From Streptomyces physcomitrii (GTDB lineage: Bacteria; Actinomycetota; Actinomycetes; Streptomycetales; Streptomycetaceae), in assembly GCF_012273655.1 (NCBI RefSeq), contig NZ_JAAWWP010000006.1, forward strand, positions 290,749 to 354,748: a DNA stretch of 64,000 bases, read 5' to 3'. Positions 8,491-19,090 of the stretch are shown one piece after another; the first letter of the stretch is position 1, and each line of letters starts with the position of its first letter. The translations under genes and the position numbers were made by a program. A model generated the notes under the pieces. That model worked only from the letters and a program-made list of their open reading frames with translations. It did no database searches and was not told the DNA's origin.

Positions 8491-9645
8491 TCAGCGCCTG
8501 GCCGCCCGCAGCACCACGAACTTCGGTGCGCTCGCGACCAGTCGGCTGCCGCCGAACAGGCGCCGGAGCTTGGCGTGGTAGCCGAGGTGGCGGTTGCCGA
8601 CGACCCACAGCTCGCCGCCCGGGCGCAGCGCGCGGCGGGCGCCGGTGAACATCCGCCAGGCCGTGGTGTCGGTGGTCGCCTGGTGGCTGTGGAAGGGGGG
8701 ATTGCACAGGACGAGGTCCAGGGAGCCCGGCGGGAAGTCCGCGAGCCCGTCGCCGACCCGGAACTCGGCCGCGCGGTCCGCCCCGAGGTTCTCGCGGAAG
8801 GTGGCCTCCGCCGAGGCGAGCGCCTGGTACGACTCGTCGGTGAAGTGCAGCCGGGCGCCGGGTTCGGCGAGCGCCAGGGCGGTGCCGACGACCCCGTTGC
8901 CGCAGCCGAGGTCGGCGACCTCGGCGGTGCCGAGCCCGGTCGGCAGGTGCTGGAGGAAGAAGCGGGTGCCGATGTCGAGGTGGCTCGCGCAGAAGACCCC
9001 GGCGTGGTTGGTGACCGTACGGCCGGCGAGCACGCCGGTGTCCGGGGGCAGCGCGTACCGGTGCGGCCAGGGGTTGGCGGGGGCCTCGTCCCGCTCGCTC
9101 CCGGGGCGCGGGGCGCAGAAGACGAGCCGCGCCTTGCGCTCGGCCAGGGAGGTCGTCGTCGGGCCGAGGATCTGCTCGAAGAGCCGCAGGGTGGAGGTGT
9201 GGATCTCCTTCACCATGCCCGTGGCGAGGACGGTGGTCCCCTCGTGCACCGACGGGGCGAGCCGGTGCAGCTGGTCCTCCAGGAAGGCCAGCGACTTCGG
9301 CACCCGGACCAGGAGCAGGTCGATCCGGTCCGGCGGCGCCTCCCGGGAGGTGAGCAGGGTGGCGGCGTCCGGAGCGTGGCCCGCCGCGGCGAGGTTGGCC
9401 CGGGTCGCCTCCCGCGCCAGGTAGGAGTCGGTGATCAGCACCGGTCCGCGGTCCGCGAGCGCGGTGGTCAGCGCACCCCAGCGGTCGCCGACCAGGACCG
9501 GCCGGGCCGCCTTCGGCCCCTGCTCGGCGAGGTGCCGCAGCAGATAGGCGTCGGCGGCGTCCCAGGCACGGAACCGCTCCCGCGGATCGTCGGGAAAACG
9601 GTGGAGTGTCAGCTCGCCCCAGGGCGTCGGGAAAGGGTCGTTCAT
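8491..9645 (-). CDS. Class I SAM-dependent methyltransferase, RlmG/RsmC-like
   Basis: The 384-residue protein has the two-domain layout of RlmG (23S rRNA G1835) and RsmC. An inactive N-terminal methyltransferase-like half (about 1-190) is followed by a catalytic half with the SAM motif VADLGCGNGVVGTALAL and the guanine-N2 motif LVLCNPPFH. The C-terminus GGELWVVGNRHLGYHAKLRRLF is also family-typical. Length is close to E. coli RlmG. The exact target base is not proven. The ATG at 9645 is the natural first codon of the domain (MNDPFPTPWGELTL). It probably stands alone. Confidence 0.88.
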   Translation of the reverse strand: MNDPFPTPWGELTLHRFPDDPRERFRAWDAADAYLLRHLAEQGPKAARPVLVGDRWGALTTALADRGPVLITDSYLAREATRANLAAAGHAPDAATLLTSREAPPDRIDLLLVRVPKSLAFLEDQLHRLAPSVHEGTTVLATGMVKEIHTSTLRLFEQILGPTTTSLAERKARLVFCAPRPGSERDEAPANPWPHRYALPPDTGVLAGRTVTNHAGVFCASHLDIGTRFFLQHLPTGLGTAEVADLGCGNGVVGTALALAEPGARLHFTDESYQALASAEATFRENLGADRAAEFRVGDGLADFPPGSLDLVLCNPPFHSHQATTDTTAWRMFTGARRALRPGGELWVVGNRHLGYHAKLRRLFGGSRLVASAPKFVVLRAARR

Positions 9646-9727
9646 CGTGCGACCAGGCTAGCCGAGCGGCGAGGGGGGAGCGGCGGCCGTCCGCCCTCAC
9701 CCCCCCCGCCATGTCAGCGGGCCGGGC

Positions 9728-10090
9728 TCACCCGGGGAACTCGCCCCCGAGCGCCGCCGCCAGGCGCAGATGCGGGACCGCCTCCTCGTCGCGGCCCTGG
9801 CGCTGGAGCGTGCGGCCCAGCATCAGCCGGGCGTACTGCTCCACCGGATCGCCCTCCACCAGTACGCGCAGCTCCCGTTCGGCGCGGGAGAGCTGGGCGG
9901 AGTGGTAGTAGGCGCGGGCGAGCAGGAGCCGGGTGTCCTGGCGGCCGGGCTCCTCCGCGACGAGGTCCGCCAGGATGCGCGCGGCCGGGGCGAACTCCTT
10001 GGCGTCGAAGTACATCCGCGCCCGCGACCAGCGCTCCGCCGATGTCCCGTGGGTGTAGTAGGTGCTGTCGTCCTGCCGCTTCACGTTCAC
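9728..10090 (-). CDS. Tetratricopeptide-repeat protein
   Basis: This small cytosolic protein of 120 residues contains about two to three TPR units (RARMYFDAKEFAPAARILADLV, LLARAYYHSAQLSRAERELRVL, LMLGRTLQRQGRDEEAVPHL). Such repeats mediate protein contacts. A GGAGGC ribosome-binding site precedes the ATG at 10090. A strong stem-loop separates it from the lipoprotein gene upstream on the same strand, so it is probably transcribed separately. The partner is unknown. Confidence 0.85.
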   Translation of the reverse strand: MNVKRQDDSTYYTHGTSAERWSRARMYFDAKEFAPAARILADLVAEEPGRQDTRLLLARAYYHSAQLSRAERELRVLVEGDPVEQYARLMLGRTLQRQGRDEEAVPHLRLAAALGGEFPG

Positions 10091-10117
10091 AGGTGCCTCC
10101 TTCGGCCGCTGTCAACG

Positions 10118-10166
10118 CGGGCGGTGGCACCGGCATTCCCGGCCGGGTGCCGGGTGCCACCGCCCG
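10118..10166. terminator. Stem-loop terminator between lipoprotein and TPR genes
   Basis: A perfect 14-base inverted repeat (10118-10131 CGGGCGGTGGCACC, 10153-10166 its complement) flanks a 21-base loop that itself contains CCGG-rich pairing. It lies just after the stop of the minus-strand lipoprotein gene. There is no clear T tract, as is usual in Streptomyces. Confidence 0.75.
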
Positions 10167-10191
10167 GCCGCCACTCCGGGATGAAACCCGG

Positions 10192-10698
10192 CTACTTCTC
10201 CGGGAAGAAGGCGAGCACCGCCGCCCCCTCGGCAAGGGACTTCACCCGGAAGCCGAGGCCGTTGAGGCCCCCGGTGCCGCCCTCGCCCACCTGGGTCTGC
10301 AGGAAGGTGCCGCCGCGGCCGGTGCCCTCGACGACCACCGAGGAGGAGGTGACCCGCGCGATGGAGAAGTCCGTGATCTCGAAGCGCCCGTCGAGCGCGA
10401 TCTCGGTGGGCTCGGAGACGGTGATCTCGCACCGCCCGTCGAAGCAGGCGCCGACATCGGTGCCGTCCGCGGCGGAGGTGCCCGTGGGCGAGGGCTTCGC
10501 CGTGGGAGAGGCGGACGGGGAGGGCTTCCGGGCGGGCGTCTTGGACGGCGTGGCCCGCTTCCCGGCGGAGGACGGCGCCGACCCCCGTGCGGCGCCGTCC
10601 TCCTTGTCCTCCCCTCCGCAGCCCGCGAGGGCCAGCACCAGCCCCAGTGACACCGAGGCCACCGCCGTTCCCGTGCTCCGGTACCCGTACGCGCCCAT
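10192..10698 (-). CDS. Secreted lipoprotein of unknown function
   Basis: The 168-residue product begins with a short signal peptide and lipobox (LVLALAGCGG, Cys at about 27), so it should be lipid-anchored on the outer face of the membrane. A linker of about 50 residues rich in Ser, Thr, Pro and Lys follows. The C-terminal domain of about 90 residues has two nearby cysteines (GACFDGRCEITVSEPTEI) that may form a disulfide, and beta-rich sequence ending VLAFFPEK. I do not recognise the domain. The start at 10698 fits the signal peptide. Confidence 0.8.
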   Translation of the reverse strand: MGAYGYRSTGTAVASVSLGLVLALAGCGGEDKEDGAARGSAPSSAGKRATPSKTPARKPSPSASPTAKPSPTGTSAADGTDVGACFDGRCEITVSEPTEIALDGRFEITDFSIARVTSSSVVVEGTGRGGTFLQTQVGEGGTGGLNGLGFRVKSLAEGAAVLAFFPEK

Positions 10699-10942
10699 CG
10701 CCCACTCCTCGCTCTCGTCCCGCCGTGCCCGGTCGCGCGGCAGGCGGCCGATGGTGCCATGCGGCAGTCAACCGGCCATTCGCACACGGCTGTTGTACGG
10801 GGCCGGGCTCGGGAGGGGTCCCGGGGAGGGGCTTCCGCCTGCCGCCGGTCCGCTGCCGTCGCACGCGCCGGGACCGGTCCCGGGCCGGGGCCCGGACAAT
10901 GCGGCACCGCGCGCACGCGTCTCGTGACAGGGGGAGATCAGG

Positions 10943-12457
10943 ATGGACGAGCGGACGCACCCCGTACCGCCCGAGCCGAGGCCGGAGGACCCGTCGGCAC
11001 AGCCACCGAAGCCGCCGGGGGCTCCGTTGCCACCACCGGCGCAGCCCCCGGCGGCCCGGGGTCCGCGACCGTCAACTCCCCTGGAAAGGCTGCTGATCGC
11101 CCTGGGCAACGCCTCCCTGCTCGGCCTCGGCTATCTGCTGCTCGCGCGGCGCGGGCTCGCGCTCGGCGCGGCGGCCGGCTCCCTCGTCCTCGTCTGCCTG
11201 ACGGCCTCGGTCGCCCGGCCGTGGTGCGAGGTCCTGCTGCTCGGGTGGTGGGCGGCGGGTCTCGCGCACGGGTGGTGGCTCGCGGGCCGCACCACCGGCC
11301 GGATGCCCGGGCGAGGTCCCCAACTGGCCGCGCTCGGCCTCGCCTTGGTGGTACTGCTCGGCGCGGGACTGCTGCGCTACGACGCCCACCGGATCGACCG
11401 GAGCGCCGACCGGGCACGGGAACGCGGCGACTGCGCCGGGGTGTTGGCGGCCGAGGAGCGGGTGTGGTCCGTACACCGCCTGGCGGACGCCCCATTGACC
11501 GCCCGCGGTGACGAACTCGCCCATGCCTGCGAGGAGTTGGAGAAGGCCAGGACCAGCCTGACCAAGGGACTCACCGGCGACACGGACGCCCTGGACGCGG
11601 GCTTCCGGCGCCTCGCCTCGGTGCTCGGGGAGCCGGGCCAGGGCCGTACGGTCGAGACGGTCCTCGACGGCTTCCTCGACGGGCTGCCCACCGAGGAGCC
11701 CTGCCGTACCGTCACCGTCACCGACTGGCTCCGGGAACGCGGGCAGGCCCGCGGGCCGCTGGAGAGGTCCGCGGGCACGGTCGCACGCACCGCCCCCGCG
11801 GCGCTCCTTCGCTGCGGCGACGCCCTGATGGCCGACGACCACTGGAAGACCGCGCGCGAGCGCTACGAGCAACTGCTCAGCCAGTACCCCGGGGACAAGC
11901 GCACCGGCGAGGCCCGCGAGCGGTCCGGGAAGGCCACCCTCGCCATCGAACTGGCCCACGTCAGAAGCCTCTTGGCGGACTCCTCCACCGACGTCCAGCC
12001 CACGTACTGCACCGAGCCCGCGAAGTACAGCGGCGCCCCCGCCTACCGCAAGGGGGCCAACCGCGCGCTCCTCTACGGCAACGACGAGTACACCGGCCGG
12101 ATCGCCGCGAAGTGGCGGGTCGAGGACCCCACCAAGGCCGCCCTCGTGGTCTGCGTGGACGAGGAGGCCGAGGGGACACCGGTCCGGACCTGCCCGTACG
12201 AGAGCAAGCTCGCGCTCGGCGGCTCCCGGGACGTCACCTTCCACAAGATCGCGGTTCCGGCGAAGGTGTACGAGCTGCGCACCGGGAAGCTGGTGGCCCA
12301 CCGGAAGCTGCAGATCAGCGGCGAGAGCTGCCCCCAGGTCCTCAAGTACGAGACCTTCCTGCCCCGTTCGGCCGACATCGGCCCGCCGGCGGATGTGAAC
12401 GTCGAGGCCTCCGAGGCGCAGGTGCGCGCGGCCATGATGACGCTGATCACCCGATGA
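10943..12457 (+). CDS. Membrane protein with large extracytoplasmic domain, unknown function
   Basis: This 504-residue protein starts with a proline-rich cytosolic tail of about 45 residues. About four hydrophobic segments lie between residues 50 and 155 (for example LLIALGNASLLGLGYLLLA and LAALGLALVVLLGAGLL). The remaining 350 residues are probably extracytoplasmic. They contain a TPR-like segment (HWKTARERYEQLLSQYPGD) and several cysteines (PTYCTEPAKY, VVCVDEEAEG, RTCPYESK, GESCPQVL). I do not recognise the family. The ATG at 10943 follows GGGGGAG. The preceding 244 bases hold the divergent promoter region shared with the lipoprotein gene. Confidence 0.78.
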   Translation: MDERTHPVPPEPRPEDPSAQPPKPPGAPLPPPAQPPAARGPRPSTPLERLLIALGNASLLGLGYLLLARRGLALGAAAGSLVLVCLTASVARPWCEVLLLGWWAAGLAHGWWLAGRTTGRMPGRGPQLAALGLALVVLLGAGLLRYDAHRIDRSADRARERGDCAGVLAAEERVWSVHRLADAPLTARGDELAHACEELEKARTSLTKGLTGDTDALDAGFRRLASVLGEPGQGRTVETVLDGFLDGLPTEEPCRTVTVTDWLRERGQARGPLERSAGTVARTAPAALLRCGDALMADDHWKTARERYEQLLSQYPGDKRTGEARERSGKATLAIELAHVRSLLADSSTDVQPTYCTEPAKYSGAPAYRKGANRALLYGNDEYTGRIAAKWRVEDPTKAALVVCVDEEAEGTPVRTCPYESKLALGGSRDVTFHKIAVPAKVYELRTGKLVAHRKLQISGESCPQVLKYETFLPRSADIGPPADVNVEASEAQVRAAMMTLITR

Positions 12458-12648
12458 GCAGGAGCTGAGGGTCTTCCCGCGGGGCCGCGGGGCCGCAAGG
12501 CCGCAGGGCGGTGGGGGAGCGCGGTTCAGGGTGCGGGTCCGGGCGCCGTCTCCTCCCCGCGGCTCCCGTTCGGGCCGCTGACCGAGCGGGCCCGTACGGG
12601 GCCGCCCACCAGGCCGGTCCGTCCCGGCGGCACTACGCTGGAGGTGTT

Positions 12649-13281
12649 ATGCGCACCTGGTTGCCGCTGGACGCCGTGCCCCGGCTCGCCGGTTCGGTGG
12701 TGCTCGGCGTGGTCGTCGGCCTCGTCGCCGGACTCCTCGCCGAGCCCTCGCTCGGCGTGCTGGCCGGGGTGGCCGCGACGGAACTGGTCTTCGTCGTGGT
12801 GGGCTGGGCGGTGCTCTGGCCGATGGACGCCGAGGCCACCCGCCGCAACGCCCGCCGGGAGGACTTCCGTCCGCTCGTCGAGGAACTCACCGTGGTGGCG
12901 GCCGCGCTCTGCGGTCTGGTCGGCATCGTGCTGCTGCTCCTGCGGGACAAGGCCGACGACAGCCACGCCGCGGCCGCGGTGGCGCTGGGCGGGGTCTTCA
13001 CGGCCTGGGCCGCGATGCACCTGATGTACGCCACCCGCTACGCCTATGTGTACTGCCGCGCCGGAGGCGGCATCGACTTCAACTCCGAACAGCCGCCCGC
13101 CTACCGGGACTTCTTCTACTTCAGCTACAACCTCGGGATGACCTACCAGGTCTCCGACACCGACGTCTCCAGCCCGGTCGTCCGCGCCATAGCGCTCCGG
13201 CACTGCCTGCTCTCGTACGTCTTCGGCACCAGCATCCTCGCCACCGCCATCAACCTGGTGGTGGGCATCGTCAGCGGCTGA
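12649..13281 (+). CDS. DUF1345 membrane protein
   Basis: This 210-residue protein has four to five transmembrane segments and the DUF1345 hallmark near the C-terminus: [24 protein letters not shown] followed by a final hydrophobic helix (key residues [17 protein letters not shown]). The biochemical role of the family is unknown. The ATG at 12649 follows GGAGG. A second, broken member of the same family lies at 43654-44325. Confidence 0.9.
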   Translation: MRTWLPLDAVPRLAGSVVLGVVVGLVAGLLAEPSLGVLAGVAATELVFVVVGWAVLWPMDAEATRRNARREDFRPLVEELTVVAAALCGLVGIVLLLLRDKADDSHAAAAVALGGVFTAWAAMHLMYATRYAYVYCRAGGGIDFNSEQPPAYRDFFYFSYNLGMTYQVSDTDVSSPVVRAIALRHCLLSYVFGTSILATAINLVVGIVSG

Positions 13282-13351
13282 CCGTACGAGCGCGGCGCCG
13301 CACGCCGGGCCGGGCCGCCTTCCCGCGCGGTCCGCCCGGGGAGGCAGCACG

Positions 13352-14392
13352 ATGGAGCAAGGGGTGCTCGCCGAGTGCCCGGGTACGCAGCACGGGGCCG
13401 AGCGCTCCGGGAAGGGTGGCCCCGTGGTGGAGTCGCAGGCGGTGGTGGTGCCCCCGGCCGGGGCCACGATCTTCCTGGTGGCCACGGTCACCCCGGGGCA
13501 CGAGGACACGGTCCGCGGCCTCCTGGAGGACGTCGCGGGCCTGCGCCGCTCGGTCGCCTACCGCGCGCCCGAGGACCTGCTCACCTGCGTGGTAGGCATC
13601 GGCTCCGCGGTCTGGGACCGGCTCTTCACCGGGCCCCGCCCGCGCGGGCTGCACCCCTTCGTGGAGCTGACCGGCGAACACCACCGCGCCCCGTCCACCC
13701 CCGGCGACCTCCTTTTCCATCTGCGGGCCCGCCGGACGGACCTCTGCTTCGAGCTGGCCCGGCTGCTCACCGAGCGCCTGCGCGGCGCGGTCACCGTCGT
13801 CGACGAGGTGCACGCCTTCCGCTACTTCGACGAGCGCGACCTGCTCGGCTTCGTGGACGGCAGCGAGAACCCGCAGGGCCGGCCGGCCCACGAATCGGTG
13901 TTCATCGGCGAGGAGGACCCGGACTTCCGCGGCGGCAGCTATGTGACCGTGCAGAAGTACCTGCACGACCTGCCCGCCTGGCAGGCCCTGCCCGACGACG
14001 AGCAGGCGAAGGTCATCGGCCGGACCAAGGCCGCCAACGTCGAACTCCCCGACGGGGCCAAGCCCGCCGACTCCCATGTGGCGCTCACCACGATCACCGG
14101 TGAGGACGGCGGGGAACGCAAGATCGTCCGCGAGAACATGCCCTTCGGCACGGTCGGCGAGGGCGAGTTCGGCACGTACTTCATCGGCTACGCGCGCACC
14201 CCGGACGTGACCGAGCAGATGCTGCGGAACATGTTCCTGGGCGAGGGCCGGGCCACGCACGACCGCATCCTCGACTTCTCCACCGCGATCACCGGCTGCC
14301 TCTTCCACGTACCGACCGCCGACTTCCTCGACGACCTCCCGGCCGCGCCCGGCAGCCTCGAACCCGGCGGCCCCGGAGGAGACCGATCATGA
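13352..14392 (+). CDS. DyP-type peroxidase (B/P class)
   Basis: The 346-residue haem peroxidase has the GxxDG motif in GFVDGSENP (catalytic Asp about 169), the proximal haem His in KPADSHVALTTI (about His242), and family blocks GGSYVTVQKYLHD and MPFGTVGEGEFGTYFIGYARTP. It reduces H2O2 while oxidising dyes, phenols or unknown substrates. Actinobacterial B-class DyPs often end in a GSLGIGSLKG-like peptide that loads them into encapsulin. Here the tail reads LPAAPGSLEPGGPGGDRS, which keeps only GSL. The stop overlaps by ATGA an apparent encapsulin remnant. The N-terminal 25 residues are poorly conserved, so the start may be a few codons further in. Confidence 0.92.
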   Translation: MEQGVLAECPGTQHGAERSGKGGPVVESQAVVVPPAGATIFLVATVTPGHEDTVRGLLEDVAGLRRSVAYRAPEDLLTCVVGIGSAVWDRLFTGPRPRGLHPFVELTGEHHRAPSTPGDLLFHLRARRTDLCFELARLLTERLRGAVTVVDEVHAFRYFDERDLLGFVDGSENPQGRPAHESVFIGEEDPDFRGGSYVTVQKYLHDLPAWQALPDDEQAKVIGRTKAANVELPDGAKPADSHVALTTITGEDGGERKIVRENMPFGTVGEGEFGTYFIGYARTPDVTEQMLRNMFLGEGRATHDRILDFSTAITGCLFHVPTADFLDDLPAAPGSLEPGGPGGDRS

Positions 14393-14460
14393 CCACGCCC
14401 GAGAGCACCGGCAATCCGCACCGCGAGCCCGCCCCGATCACCCGGGCCCCGCGTACCTAG
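14389..14460 (+). pseudogene. Remnant of encapsulin shell protein gene (N-terminus only)
   Basis: An ATG overlapping the DyP stop (ATGA) opens a 23-codon frame ending at TAG 14458-14460. Its middle, GNPHREPAPIT, matches the conserved start of actinobacterial family 1 encapsulins, which read like N-L-H/Y-R-E-L-A-P-I. The typical continuation (AW-IEEEA-RTF-RHLAGRR) is absent. Instead the frame ends in APRT and 39 bases later glutamate decarboxylase begins. The position directly after a DyP peroxidase is where encapsulin genes sit. I infer that most of the shell gene was deleted. The match is short, so chance similarity is not excluded. Confidence 0.62.
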
Positions 14461-14499
14461 GGCCCTCTCTTCGGGTCGGGCCGGATCAGGGAGCCCGCC

Positions 14500-15966
14500 A
14501 TGGCACCTCTCTCGCACGGAACCCCCGCGAGCCGCGTCCAGCCCGAGCTGGCCGTCAACCCCCTGCACGGCGCGGCGAATCCGGCCGCCGCGATGACCGA
14601 GACCCCGCCCGAGAACCGCCTGCCCGAGGCGCCCCTCGCGCCCGCCACCGCGTACCAGCTGGTGCACGACGAACTGATGCTGGACGGCAACGCCCGGCTG
14701 AACCTGGCCACCTTCGTCACCACCTGGATGGAGCCGGAGGCCGGGCGGGTGATGGCCGACTGCCGGGACAAGAACATGATCGACAAGGACGAGTACCCGC
14801 GCACCGCCGAACTGGAGCGCCGCTGCGTGGCCATGCTCGCCGACCTGTGGCACGCCCCCGACCCCTCGGCCGCCGTGGGCTGCTCCACCACCGGCTCCAG
14901 CGAGGCCTGCATGCTCGCCGGGATGGCGCTCAAGCGGCGCTGGTCGCTGCGCAACGCCGACCGCTACCCGGGCGCCCGGCCCAATCTGGTGATGGGCGTC
15001 AACGTCCAGGTCTGCTGGGACAAGTTCTGCGCCTACTGGGAGGTGGAGGCCCGCCAGGTCCCCATGGAGGGCGAGCAGTTCCACCTCGACCCCCGGGCCG
15101 CCGCCGAGCTGTGCGACGAGAACACCATCGGCGTCGTCGGCATCCTCGGCTCCACCTACGACGGCTCCTACGAGCCGATCGCCGAGCTGTGCACCGCCCT
15201 GGACGAACTCCAGGAGCGCACCGGCCTCGACATCCCCGTGCACGTCGACGGCGCCTCCGGGGCGATGATCGCGCCCTTCCTCGACCAGGAGCTGCTGTGG
15301 GACTTCCGGCTGCCCCGGGTCGCCTCCATCAACACCTCCGGTCACAAATACGGACTTGTCTACCCGGGAGTCGGCTGGGCCCTGTGGCGGGACGCCGAGG
15401 CGCTGCCCGAGGAACTGGTCTTCCGCGTCAACTACCTCGGCGGCGACATGCCGACCTTCGCCCTCAACTTCTCCCGCCCCGGCGCCCAGGTCGCCGCGCA
15501 GTACTACATGTTCCTCAGGCTCGGCCGCGAGGGCTACCGCGCCGTCCAGCAGGCCACCCGGGACGTCGCCCGTTCCCTCGCCGCGCGGATCGGCGCCCTC
15601 GGCGACTTCCGCCTGCTCACCCGGGGCGAGGAGCTGCCGGTCTTCGCCTTCACCACCGCGCCGGACATCCGCGCCTACGACGTCTTCGACGTGTCCCGGC
15701 GGCTGCGCGAGGCGGGCTGGCTGGTGCCCGCCTACACCTTCCCCGCGCACCGGGAGGACCTCGCGGTCTGCCGGGTGGTGTGCCGCAACGGCTTCACCTC
15801 CGACCTCGCGGCGCTGCTACTCGACGACCTCCGCCGGGTGCTGCCCGAGCTGCGCGAGCAGCCCCGGCCCCTGGTCCGCGACCGGGGCGCGGAGACCCCC
15901 TTCCACCACTGCGAGGAGGCCGCCCCGCCTCCGCTTGCGGAGCCGTCCGCCCCGCGTTTCGGTTGA
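14500..15966 (+). CDS. gadB: Glutamate decarboxylase
   Basis: This PLP enzyme converts glutamate to GABA and CO2 while consuming a proton, a classic acid-resistance reaction. The 488-residue protein shows the Schiff-base lysine in SINTSGHKYGL (about Lys283), the pyridine-contact HVDGASGAM, the substrate loop NLATFVTTWMEPEA and CSTTGSSEACML. A C-terminal HH pair (ETPFHHCEEA) recalls the pH-sensing tail of E. coli GadB. The ATG at 14500 follows CAGGGAG. It sits between the DyP/encapsulin remnant and a Clp ATPase, all on one strand. No glutamate/GABA antiporter is visible in the window. Confidence 0.94.
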   Translation: MAPLSHGTPASRVQPELAVNPLHGAANPAAAMTETPPENRLPEAPLAPATAYQLVHDELMLDGNARLNLATFVTTWMEPEAGRVMADCRDKNMIDKDEYPRTAELERRCVAMLADLWHAPDPSAAVGCSTTGSSEACMLAGMALKRRWSLRNADRYPGARPNLVMGVNVQVCWDKFCAYWEVEARQVPMEGEQFHLDPRAAAELCDENTIGVVGILGSTYDGSYEPIAELCTALDELQERTGLDIPVHVDGASGAMIAPFLDQELLWDFRLPRVASINTSGHKYGLVYPGVGWALWRDAEALPEELVFRVNYLGGDMPTFALNFSRPGAQVAAQYYMFLRLGREGYRAVQQATRDVARSLAARIGALGDFRLLTRGEELPVFAFTTAPDIRAYDVFDVSRRLREAGWLVPAYTFPAHREDLAVCRVVCRNGFTSDLAALLLDDLRRVLPELREQPRPLVRDRGAETPFHHCEEAAPPPLAEPSAPRFG

Positions 15967-15994
15967 AGGACCCCTCGCCGCACCAGGAGCTGCC

Positions 15995-18598
<2,604 letters not shown>

Positions 18599-18607
<9 letters not shown>

Positions 18608-18640
18608 GGCACAAGTCCTGAGGCACAAGTCCTGAGGCAG
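18599..18640 (+). repeat. Three tandem copies of a 14-base unit at the clp stop
   Basis: AAGTCCTGAGGCAC is repeated at 18599-18612, 18613-18626 and 18627-18640, with the last base of the third copy changed to G. The first copy contains the stop codon of the Clp gene. It looks like replication-slippage expansion. It is too short and spacerless to be a CRISPR. Confidence 0.9.
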
Positions 18641-18689
18641 CGGGTGCCCCGGCCGAGCGGCGCGGGGCGCACCGGAGGAGGACGGACCC

Positions 18690-18971
18690 ATGGCACACCA
18701 CCACAAGCCCAACCAAGCCGTCGAGGGAGACCCGGACCACGGCCACGGCAGGGGGATGCCGCGCCGCCCCGACCAGGAGGAGCTGGACCAGCGCACCGCC
18801 CGCGAGCGCGCGGAGGCGGGCCTGCCCACCGCGGCGGCACCGGACCCGGACGCCGAGTACCGGGCGGTGCGCGAGGAGGTCGAGCGCGCGGTGGGCGCCG
18901 GTGAGATGCCCTCCGGCGAGCCGACCCGCAGGACCCGCGCGCCCTTCCCGCCCACCCGCTACCGGGGCTGA
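18690..18971 (+). CDS. Small hydrophilic protein of unknown function
   Basis: This 93-residue, highly charged protein starts MAHHHKPNQAVEGDPDHGHG and contains helical charged sequence (DQEELDQRTARERAEAGL, EYRAVREEVERAVGAGEMPSGE). A good ribosome-binding site (GGAGGAGG) stands before the ATG. It lies between the Clp ATPase and the molybdopterin oxidoreductase on the same strand and may belong to the stress island. I do not recognise a domain. Its composition suggests an intrinsically disordered or hydrophilin-like protein. Confidence 0.75.
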   Translation: MAHHHKPNQAVEGDPDHGHGRGMPRRPDQEELDQRTARERAEAGLPTAAAPDPDAEYRAVREEVERAVGAGEMPSGEPTRRTRAPFPPTRYRG

Positions 18972-19090
18972 GACCGGGCCGCCGCGACCCGCCGGGCGGT
19001 TACCGGACCGCCTGGCGTACGGCTGTCCACCCACCTAGGCTCGATCTGAGCGACGACCCGTCAGGCCCGTGCGGCGAAGGAGTATGCGCT

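Noticed and set aside
15356..15994. N-terminal extension of the Clp gene into gadB
   Set aside because: It is the shifted frame of gadB, rich in Arg/Pro/Ser with no domain; the ATG at 15995 starts the Clp N-terminal sequence.
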